DNA of 22,007 nucleotides, from IMG/VR virus record IMGVR_UViG_3300037246_000415, positions 1 through 22,007 of that record; one strand, 5' to 3'. The notes under the pieces are model-generated. The model was not told the DNA's origin. It saw only the letters and a list, made by a program, of their open reading frames with translations, and made no database searches. A program made the translations under genes and the position numbers. Source of the DNA: a virus. Below, in pieces: positions 7,907 to 13,927 of the stretch (the stretch's first letter is position 1; every line of letters begins with the position of its first letter).

Positions 7907-8523
7907 CAAAGGCCCCCGAACGTGGGGAGCTTCCAGGGGCCGAGCAGTCCAGCCACCTTGGGCGGCATCGGCTTCTGCGAGTAGACGATCAGCTGGCCGT
8001 CCACGTTCTGGCTCTCGATGTCGTCTCGGGTGTGCTCGAAGTCCCGCCATGATCGTGCTATCAGCATCAGACAGGCGAGAGCTGGGTCGTCGGGGATCAC
8101 CACGAACCCGCCGATGTAGACCACATGCCAATTCATCACACCCCGAGCGAACCGTTCGCCAGTCGTCAGTCGGATCAGGCCATGCTCGAGGTCGAGCCGG
8201 TAGTCGGTGCTCAGGTACGTCTTGATCACGGTGCCGGTGTGGTCGAGCCACTCCAACGTCGTGACGCTGACCAGCGGGTGCTGGCGAAGGAACAGAGCCT
8301 TGCCGCCAGTCCCGCTGTGAGTCTCGTCCAGGGTTCGGCTCTTGAACACCCGGCCGGTCCACTTCTCGATCCTGGCCGACTGGCCATTAATGATCCGACG
8401 CAGCAAGTCGTCGCCAGGTGGGACGGGAGCTGTGCCGCTGCCCGAGGTGCCAGCGATGAAGGCGATCGCATCGTCCTCGGTCACCAGAGCATTAGGGCTG
8501 ATATCTACGGTCGTGAGTGGCAT
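7906..8523 (-). CDS. Head-tail connector protein (HK97 gp6-like adaptor)
   Basis: A 205-residue protein starting MPLTTVDISPNALVTEDDAIAF, with AAAGGG about six bases upstream. The helix LLRRIINGQSARIEKWTGRVFKSR (given here by its sense: a helical segment at residues 40-63 containing IEKWTGR) is the hallmark of gp6-like connectors, where 'x-A-S-x-x-I-E-x-x-T-G-R' begins the domain. It is followed by paired strands (LVSVTTLEWLD, YRLDLEHGLIRLTTG) and a helical C-terminus (ALACLMLIARSWRDFEHT). These proteins form a ring under the portal and provide the docking site for neck proteins. It is placed between the capsid-proximal small gene and the gp10-like gene as expected. Confidence 0.85.
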   Translation of the reverse strand: MPLTTVDISPNALVTEDDAIAFIAGTSGSGTAPVPPGDDLLRRIINGQSARIEKWTGRVFKSRTLDETHSGTGGKALFLRQHPLVSVTTLEWLDHTGTVIKTYLSTDYRLDLEHGLIRLTTGERFARGVMNWHVVYIGGFVVIPDDPALACLMLIARSWRDFEHTRDDIESQNVDGQLIVYSQKPMPPKVAGLLGPWKLPTFGGL

Positions 8524-8526
8524 TGG

Positions 8527-8922
8527 CTACCCTTTGGAAACGCTCTTGTCGCCCTTCTTGAGCTTGGTCGTCTTCGTCTCAGGTGCCGCGGCGGTCTCAG
8601 GCGGTGAGCCAGGGGGCTCGGCCCGCTCGGCTACGGGATCGGGCTCGGGCGCCTTGGCCTCGTCCTTGACCTCCTCGACCGATTCCGGGTGGGCCTTGAG
8701 CAGGATCATGGCGTTGGAATGCGATACCTCTAGAACGTCCCCCGCCCTGGCCGTCAACCATCCGGCTCTGACGGGGTGCTTGAACCTCAGTTTCATCGTG
8801 TCCTCGCCCCCTTGGCTTGCCTCCCAGGCAGCCCGCTTGATGTTCGCCGTCTCATCCCCCGGCCCAGGAACACCCGAGCCGAAGGGGGACGCCGGAGTGT
8901 GAATATAGAACGGCACCTTCAT
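8527..8922 (-). CDS. Small protein following the capsid gene, unknown function
   Basis: A 131-residue protein begins MKVPFYIHTPASPFGSG at an ATG. A TTG two codons upstream (8928) and an internal ATG at 8796, which has GAGG five bases before it, are alternative starts. Residues from about 43 (MKLRFKHPVRAGWLTARAGD) form a small beta module resembling the 55-residue product at 6670-6837. The C-terminal 50 residues are rich in Pro, Glu, Ala and Lys and are probably disordered, ending basic (TKLKKGDKSVSKG). The gene is between the major capsid and connector genes. That position often holds decoration proteins or assembly factors, but nothing in the sequence proves such a role. The start region contains a strong hairpin, annotated separately. 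Confidence 0.7.
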   Translation of the reverse strand: MKVPFYIHTPASPFGSGVPGPGDETANIKRAAWEASQGGEDTMKLRFKHPVRAGWLTARAGDVLEVSHSNAMILLKAHPESVEEVKDEAKAPEPDPVAERAEPPGSPPETAAAPETKTTKLKKGDKSVSKG

Positions 8923-8929
8923 GGTCAAT

Positions 8930-8967
8930 GGGGGACCGGGCTACCCCGGCCCCCCTCAACCTCCTTT
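8930..8967 (-). promoter_or_regulatory. Strong hairpin lying between a Shine-Dalgarno and the next start codon
   Basis: Just after the capsid stop codon the minus strand has AAAGGAGG (8967-8960), then TTGA, then an 11-bp stem: 8955-8945 pairs with 8940-8930 around the tetraloop GTAG, all G-C except one G-U. ATTGACC and the ATG at 8922 follow. Unfolded, the Shine-Dalgarno is 37 bases from the ATG; folded, the effective spacing is 11 bases, or 5 bases to the TTG at 8928. No U-tract follows, so a factor-independent terminator is unlikely, although the hairpin could also protect the capsid message 3' end. Confidence 0.75.
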
Positions 8968-8970
8968 GGT

Positions 8971-10425
8971 CTAGATGCTCGGAACGTCGGCCATGATGTG
9001 AACCGGTCCACCGGTGGCCGGGATGCCCTCGACGAGCTGGAAGTCGCCACGGTCGAAGGCCACGATCAGGCCCTGATCGGACGGAATCCACCGGTCTGTC
9101 TCGACACCGAGCCCCGGACGCTTGCCGATGAGGAACCGGTCCTTGTGGACCAAGATCCCGCTGCCCTGATCGGTCGTGATGCCATCGAAGGCACCAACGG
9201 CGTTCAGGTCGGAACGGGCGAACTCGCTCAGGATGATCGGGATGGAGTCGTGCGACCCAACCTGACCGGTGAGCAGGTGCGCCTGCGGACCGAGGTCGTG
9301 CAGGGTCTGGTGCCCGGCGAGATCCAGGAACTGGAAGTAGGTCTGAATGTCCACGATCCAGACCAGCGAGCCCAGCCGCACGTTCCAGGGGGTTCCCATC
9401 GCCGAGCGAGCCGTCCGGACCAGGGTGTCGGTGAGCTTGACGTCGCCGATCCCGGTCACTCCGCCCGCCGTCAACCCGTCAATGGCGATCTGACGGAGGC
9501 CGTTGATGAACACCTCGGCGGTGATCCCGCCCGGTGCCTCGGTGATATCGGAGTCGATGTGAGCAACAGTGTTGTCGCCGTTGATGATCCCGACTTCCCA
9601 CCCGTCGCCGATGGCCTGAGCCATCTCGCGCATCAGCCAGCCGAGCGACGCCGCGATGGTGTCCTCGTCCCATTCCCGAGTGAACACCTCGAGCGCCCGC
9701 AGCTTGTTGGCCGTGAACGTGATGTTGTCGGTCGGGGTCAGGCCGTCGAAAGCCCGGTCACCGTCCGCCAGGACCGCACCATACGCGGCGGTCGCTGTGG
9801 CCTGGGGAGCCACCTGAGCCAACGGACGCGCGGCCGAGAAGGGCCACGTGAACGGATTGGTCGGCATGTTGATGGTCTGGAACAGAGCCGCGACTCGCAG
9901 CTCCAACCGGATCTGTTCCATCAGGGTCTGGGAGAACCCGGTCGGGACCCACTCGGCACCCTGACCGGCCGCGGCGGTGTCCATGGCCTTCTGGAGTTCG
10001 GACGCCATGCCCTGGAACTCGCCATAGGACTTGAGCTGCGTCATCTCGGGGGCGGCACTGGACCCTCCCCGGCTCCTGAACGAGCGAGCGATCGCGTCCA
10101 TGACGATACACTCGTCATTGCGCTTCTGCAGCTCCTTGACGACGGGGTTCACGATCCCGCCGTCACCGGCAGGACGGGACTCCATCAGACGCTCAAACGA
10201 CTTCTGCGAGGAGTCGAACTTGAGCATCCGAGGGTCCATCTCCGGGAACAGGGCCCGGACGTTTGCGTTCCTCTGCGACTCCTTCAGGGACTTGGAGAGA
10301 TCGGCGGCGATCTTCTCCACCTTCTCCAGCCGCTCGCCATGAGCGTCGGTGTCCTTCGTGACCTCGGTACGGAGATCTTCGATCGATTTCGTGAGCTCCT
10401 CCGTGGCCTGCATTACAGGATCCAT
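8971..10425 (-). CDS. Major capsid protein (HK97 fold)
   Basis: This 484-residue protein begins MDPVMQATEELTKSIEDLRT at the ATG preceded by AGGAGG nine bases upstream. A longer GTG reading would place the start on top of that site and was rejected. Residues 1-55 are a heptad-like coiled coil, and residues to about 110 form the delta/scaffold region normally removed by the prohead protease. The mature part follows (AEWVPTGFSQTLMEQIRLELR, the usual N-arm and E-loop approach; then TREWDEDTIAAS and YFQFLDLAGHQTLH). The region SGILVHKDRFLIGKRPGL and IVAFDRGDFQLVEG near the C-terminus is the typical HK97 P-domain ending. Position after the protease supports the call. The exact cleavage site cannot be read by eye. 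Confidence 0.95.
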   Translation of the reverse strand: MDPVMQATEELTKSIEDLRTEVTKDTDAHGERLEKVEKIAADLSKSLKESQRNANVRALFPEMDPRMLKFDSSQKSFERLMESRPAGDGGIVNPVVKELQKRNDECIVMDAIARSFRSRGGSSAAPEMTQLKSYGEFQGMASELQKAMDTAAAGQGAEWVPTGFSQTLMEQIRLELRVAALFQTINMPTNPFTWPFSAARPLAQVAPQATATAAYGAVLADGDRAFDGLTPTDNITFTANKLRALEVFTREWDEDTIAASLGWLMREMAQAIGDGWEVGIINGDNTVAHIDSDITEAPGGITAEVFINGLRQIAIDGLTAGGVTGIGDVKLTDTLVRTARSAMGTPWNVRLGSLVWIVDIQTYFQFLDLAGHQTLHDLGPQAHLLTGQVGSHDSIPIILSEFARSDLNAVGAFDGITTDQGSGILVHKDRFLIGKRPGLGVETDRWIPSDQGLIVAFDRGDFQLVEGIPATGGPVHIMADVPSI

Positions 10426-10440
10426 CTTGTCTTTCCTCCT

Positions 10441-10469
10441 GCCCGCCACGCGGGCCTTATGTGGCGGGC
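10441..10469 (-). promoter_or_regulatory. Perfect 9-bp inverted repeat adjacent to the capsid gene ribosome binding site
   Basis: GCCCGCCAC at 10441-10449 and GTGGCGGGC at 10461-10469 are exact reverse complements separated by 11 bases. The hairpin occupies the gap between the protease stop (10471) and the capsid Shine-Dalgarno AGGAGG (10435-10440), touching the latter. There is no U-tract. Such a structure could block upstream RNA decay or separate capsid translation from that of the protease, or be an RNA processing site. The stem is seen; the function is inferred. Confidence 0.75.
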
Positions 10470-10470
10470 G

Positions 10471-11418
10471 TTACCGAGCCCGTACCTCGTCAGTCAAAAC
10501 ACGCACCCCCTGCATCGCCTTCTCCAAGGCGGCAAGGCGAGCAACATTGGCGGCTGCCCCCTTTTCTCCCGCGCCCGTAGCGGTAGGGGGCAGAGCCTCC
10601 GCTCCAGGCAAACGATCAGCCAGGAAGGCAGCCACAGCTCTGGCCTGCTCGGGGTCCAATCCCTCCAGGCCCTTGATCTGTAGGGCCAACTCCGGCCCTT
10701 CCTTCAGTCGTTCAAGCTCGGCCGACAGTCGCTCGACTTCCTCGACCAGATCATCCAGGCGGGTCGGGGTGGCCTTGAGCTTGGGCAGCACACCGAGGCG
10801 CTTGGCCATGCCCAGGACGGCACCAGCCGACAGGGCCAGCGCGTCAGGGTAGGCAGGGATCGGGACCGCCGAGTACTCGAGCAGCTCCCATTCCTTGAAG
10901 TCGAACCCACCGGTCCAGACCTCCTTCTCGACATCATCGACCGTGACCGTTTTCATGATCTTGTCGTACGCCTTGGGGACGAACCTGATCGAGACGGCGG
11001 TCATGAACCCGTCTACGTACTGACCAAAAACCTTCTTGTTGAACCCATCGGGATCGTTCTTGAGGTCGAACTGAGCCAGCGAGTACACACCATCGTCCTC
11101 GGGCTCCTCGCCCATCGACTTGCCGATCGGTGGATTCTCGTCGTTGTGGCCGAACAGGATCACCGGGGTCTTGCGGAACTCCTCGTTGTCCATGCCCTTC
11201 GGTTGAACGGTGTCGCCATAACGGTCGGTCTTGGGGCCTGAGATCCTGAAGATCCCCGTCCCCTTGTCCACATCGAAGCTGGCTGGGCCCTTCGGCGCAT
11301 CCCCTGCCCGCAGACAGGCGAGGTCGGGAGTCGTCTTGTCGTCCAGCGCCTTGGCGAGCGTCATGCGCTCGGCGTACTTCAGCGGCTGGAACTCTCGAAG
11401 TCGTTTAAGGGCGTCCAT
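10471..11418 (-). CDS. Prohead maturation protease (HK97 gp4 / S78 type) with C-terminal coiled coil
   Basis: A 315-residue protein starting MDALKRLREFQPLKYAERMT. AGGAGG lies upstream of this ATG; an in-frame ATG 11 codons earlier has no good site and was not used. The start overlaps the portal gene by 14 bases. The herpesvirus-type prohead protease fold is shown by ILFGHNDENPPIG with catalytic His near residue 91, TAVSIRFVP with catalytic Ser near 143, and WELLEYSAVPIPAYPDA with the third catalytic-site acidic residue probably near 181. The C-terminal 100 residues include a coiled coil (LDDLVEEVERLSAELERL) and a scaffold-like Ala-rich tail. The protein may therefore both scaffold and cleave the delta domain of the capsid protein. 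Confidence 0.93.
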   Translation of the reverse strand: MDALKRLREFQPLKYAERMTLAKALDDKTTPDLACLRAGDAPKGPASFDVDKGTGIFRISGPKTDRYGDTVQPKGMDNEEFRKTPVILFGHNDENPPIGKSMGEEPEDDGVYSLAQFDLKNDPDGFNKKVFGQYVDGFMTAVSIRFVPKAYDKIMKTVTVDDVEKEVWTGGFDFKEWELLEYSAVPIPAYPDALALSAGAVLGMAKRLGVLPKLKATPTRLDDLVEEVERLSAELERLKEGPELALQIKGLEGLDPEQARAVAAFLADRLPGAEALPPTATGAGEKGAAANVARLAALEKAMQGVRVLTDEVRAR

Positions 11419-13594
11419 TGGTCTCCACCTCCTGGGCCGATAGGCCGACATCTTCTGCCTCGCCCGTCAAGATGGGCTCGACGGTGCATCGGCAGTTGAT
11501 CGTCTCATCTGCGCAGCCACCAGCCGGGTCCCCGGGGAACTTGAGCAAGCAGCCACCGACCACAAAGTCATCGTTCAACCCCACGACCTGGCCATCGGCC
11601 TTGGTGTGGGTTGGCCGTGTCCCGGCCGCCTTGCCTCCAGGGGTCGCGAGCCACCGCTTCCGGTCCACCAGCCCCCCGGTCTGCTTGTAGCCCTCGATGG
11701 CCCCGAAGTTGAAGCTCTTGATCGCCTCAGTCCTGGCGATGGTGTTTGCCCGGGTCCGGTTGGCGAACTCCATGACTTCCTTGATGCGGTCGGATAGGCC
11801 AGACACCGACTCGCCCTCGGCGATCCCTTCGGCGATCGTGGTCTTGAGGCGGTCAATCGTAACGTCGTCTACCTCGGTCACCAGCTTGGCGCCCTCGCGC
11901 TTGATGAACTCCAGCACATCGGGCGATTGGATGTTGAAGTCCAGATCGGTGATCCCCATGTTCTCCAGCGCCGCCCCTCCAGAGGCGGCGAGGGCTTGGG
12001 CATACACCTCGTTGAACCGATCCCGGTTGCCCTCGAAGAGGGCTCGGATAATCAACTCGATCTCGTCGACGCCCCTCGTGACGGCTGCCTTAGACCACTG
12101 CTTCCGCCCCTTCTTGGCGCGAGCCAGCACTTCCTCGAGGTCGCGGAGTAGGGCATCCTCCTGTTCGGCGAACATCTGCTGAGCTACCCGGACAAAGACT
12201 CGGGCCCAGACCTGCACATTCCGGTCGAAGATCCGCCACAAGGCCTGACGCCTGAGGGCCTTGGAACCCTTCTGGACCTCCTCGAGCAGTCGATCCACCG
12301 CAGAGGACCCGCGCTCAGGCGCGATCGGCTTGGGCTCGGGCTTGGGTGCTGAGAACGGGAGCCCGCCACCGGGCATCAGGTTGAACGGCAGCAAGGCCTC
12401 GTCCCCGCCTTCCAGCGGAAGGAGGACGGGCAGCTGCCCCGTTGACAGCCACTGTCGGACTTCGTTCCGAACCAGGATGCCGGTCGTCACCATGGGGACC
12501 GCCGCGGTCGCGATCGCTACCCGGTCAGCCTGGAGGGCTGCGATCCCGGAGAGGTCGGCCATCAGGACCAGATCATCGCCGTACCGGACAGCCAGATCCT
12601 GGGTCAACCGTTGGCCCAGCTTCTTGAGCTTGGGGACGATGGTCAACTCCCAGAACTGCCGCTTCTGCTCCTGGGCATTGGCGTAGGTGGCGCCGTCCAG
12701 GAGCGTGACCATGACGGGTGGCACCCCGAGGGCCATCAGGATCTCCTCGCGGTTCATCCTCCGGAGCTGCTCGAACAGCATATCGGCGTGGGAAGGTTGG
12801 ACTGACTTGAAGTCGAGATCGTGGCTCAGGCCTTTGATGTCCCATGCCCGCTCGGAACCGGTGTGCTCCTGCCTGAACTCCTCAACGAGCTTCCGGAGGG
12901 TGGCGGGGTCGAGCTGCTCGGGGCTCTTGAGGATGCCGCTGAGCGTGGCCCCTCGCTTGAAGAACCCGGCGTTGAAGGCCACGGCCCAGAGGTCAACGAG
13001 CGCGGCCATGCTGGCGGGCTCGACGCTACCCTGACCTCTGAAGTCACGGTTCGGGCTGAAGTACCGGAGGTGGATGATCTCATCGCGGAGGAACTTGATC
13101 TTCCGGCCCTCGACGTCGTACTCGTAGCCCCTGACCTTCGTCTCCCGGTCGGGAAGCGGGCTTACCCTTGAGGGCTTGAGCGGGGTGATCGTTTCCGGCA
13201 CCCCCCCCGTCATCGCCTGCCCCCCTTCCAGGAGCCAAAAGGACTCGCCGCCGATCTCGAGGAACGCGGCGGTCGATTCCATCAAGTCATACCCGGTATC
13301 GTTTCGGTTCGGATGCTCGAGCAGGCGGGTCAGCTCGTGATCGGGAAGCTCCTCAAGCTCACCGTCGGCGGCCTGCCTGAATGTCCTCCAGGGGACCGAG
13401 GCGATGGCGTGCTGGATAGCGTAGACACCGGCGTATACCGTAGCCAGCTTCTCGTAGAGCCCGCCAGCGGTGATATTGTCGAAGTTCTCGCCTTCCTTGG
13501 CGGGCTTTCCTTCGGCCTGGGACGGGATCAGGACGGAGTAGGAGACCGAGCGCCGGAGCACCCGGTTGACCAGCCGTCTGATGCGTGACCACAT
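11405..13594 (-). CDS. Portal protein fused to a MuF-type head morphogenesis domain
   Basis: This 729-residue protein starts at an ATG with GGAG six bases upstream, inside the end of the preceding gene. Residues about 40-390 are an HK97-type portal: VYAGVYAIQHAIASVPWR, ESFWLLEGG, EIIHLRYFSPN, GILKSPEQL, and EILMALGVPPVMV, the conserved 'LGVP' clip/stem motif. A Pro-rich linker lies at about 405-428. Residues about 540-705 match the MuF fold: RANTIARTEAIKSFN at about 615-629, W648, H663, GLNDDFVVGG, FPGDP and the closing NCRC at 700-703. In many phages these are separate genes. The portal ring is the packaging and ejection channel, and MuF is a minor capsid protein thought to enter the head. 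The fusion places MuF at the portal vertex. Confidence 0.93.
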   Translation of the reverse strand: MWSRIRRLVNRVLRRSVSYSVLIPSQAEGKPAKEGENFDNITAGGLYEKLATVYAGVYAIQHAIASVPWRTFRQAADGELEELPDHELTRLLEHPNRNDTGYDLMESTAAFLEIGGESFWLLEGGQAMTGGVPETITPLKPSRVSPLPDRETKVRGYEYDVEGRKIKFLRDEIIHLRYFSPNRDFRGQGSVEPASMAALVDLWAVAFNAGFFKRGATLSGILKSPEQLDPATLRKLVEEFRQEHTGSERAWDIKGLSHDLDFKSVQPSHADMLFEQLRRMNREEILMALGVPPVMVTLLDGATYANAQEQKRQFWELTIVPKLKKLGQRLTQDLAVRYGDDLVLMADLSGIAALQADRVAIATAAVPMVTTGILVRNEVRQWLSTGQLPVLLPLEGGDEALLPFNLMPGGGLPFSAPKPEPKPIAPERGSSAVDRLLEEVQKGSKALRRQALWRIFDRNVQVWARVFVRVAQQMFAEQEDALLRDLEEVLARAKKGRKQWSKAAVTRGVDEIELIIRALFEGNRDRFNEVYAQALAASGGAALENMGITDLDFNIQSPDVLEFIKREGAKLVTEVDDVTIDRLKTTIAEGIAEGESVSGLSDRIKEVMEFANRTRANTIARTEAIKSFNFGAIEGYKQTGGLVDRKRWLATPGGKAAGTRPTHTKADGQVVGLNDDFVVGGCLLKFPGDPAGGCADETINCRCTVEPILTGEAEDVGLSAQEVETNGRP

Positions 13595-13597
13595 ACG

Positions 13598-13927
13598 CTA
13601 CTCCAGGATCGGGAGAACGGTGAACCGTTTGGACTCGGTGTGAAACAGATCCGTCGCACCGAACGAGATGAAGCCCTGAATGTCCCAGGGTCCATCAAAG
13701 CCCATGTCCCCGGCAATGGTCGTGTACTGCATTTTGCCGTCTAGGCCGTCTGTGACGAACGTCGCTGCCTTGGTCAGGATGATCGGGGGGTTACCCGATG
13801 CCGGGGGTTTCCGGAGCTTGATCTGCTTCGTCAGGGCGGCGTCGATGGGGATGACGTCCCCGGCCTCGTCGACCACGGTCAGCTCGAGTACCGTCCCGAC
13901 GTCTCCCTTGTGGATGTTTATGCTCAT
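13598..13927 (-). CDS. BppU-N-like beta-sandwich virion protein
   Basis: A 109-residue protein starts MSINIHKGDVGTVLELTVVD at an ATG overlapping the stop of the repeat protein as ATGA. The pattern is two-sheet beta-sandwich: GDVGTVLELTVVDEAGDVIP, KQIKLRKP, GKMQYTTIAG, GPWDIQGFISFG and SKRFTVLPILE. This is the layout of BppU N-terminal domains (DUF2479-like), small immunoglobulin-like modules found in baseplate and fibre proteins where they attach receptor-binding parts to the virion. Being coupled to the repeat protein, it may be the adaptor holding that protein to the particle; this partnership is inferred. Family assignment is by pattern only. Confidence 0.65.
   Translation of the reverse strand: MSINIHKGDVGTVLELTVVDEAGDVIPIDAALTKQIKLRKPPASGNPPIILTKAATFVTDGLDGKMQYTTIAGDMGFDGPWDIQGFISFGATDLFHTESKRFTVLPILE

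Noticed and set aside
7301-8362. Extended start for the neck gene (353 residues), and similar long frames at 6837-7742 and 16220-16789
   Set aside because: The added N-terminal parts overlap well-supported genes in other frames and read as Arg/Pro-rich noise. ATGA overlaps or Shine-Dalgarno sites mark the shorter starts.
8930-8955. Intrinsic terminator after the capsid gene
   Set aside because: The stem is strong, but no U-rich tract follows and essential connector and tail genes continue immediately downstream in the same direction.
8776-10683. Long 635-residue plus-strand open frame, and others at 2718-3482, 3540-4349 and 18867-19661
   Set aside because: They lie exactly antisense to capsid, tape measure and terminase genes. 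They read as low-complexity Arg/Pro/Ser-rich peptides, have no ribosome binding sites, and follow from GC-rich codon use on the real strand.
13201-13208. Run of eight C (eight G in the portal message) as a frameshift site
   Set aside because: The portal reads through in one frame with intact motifs on both sides, and alternative frames do not lead to a sensible extension.
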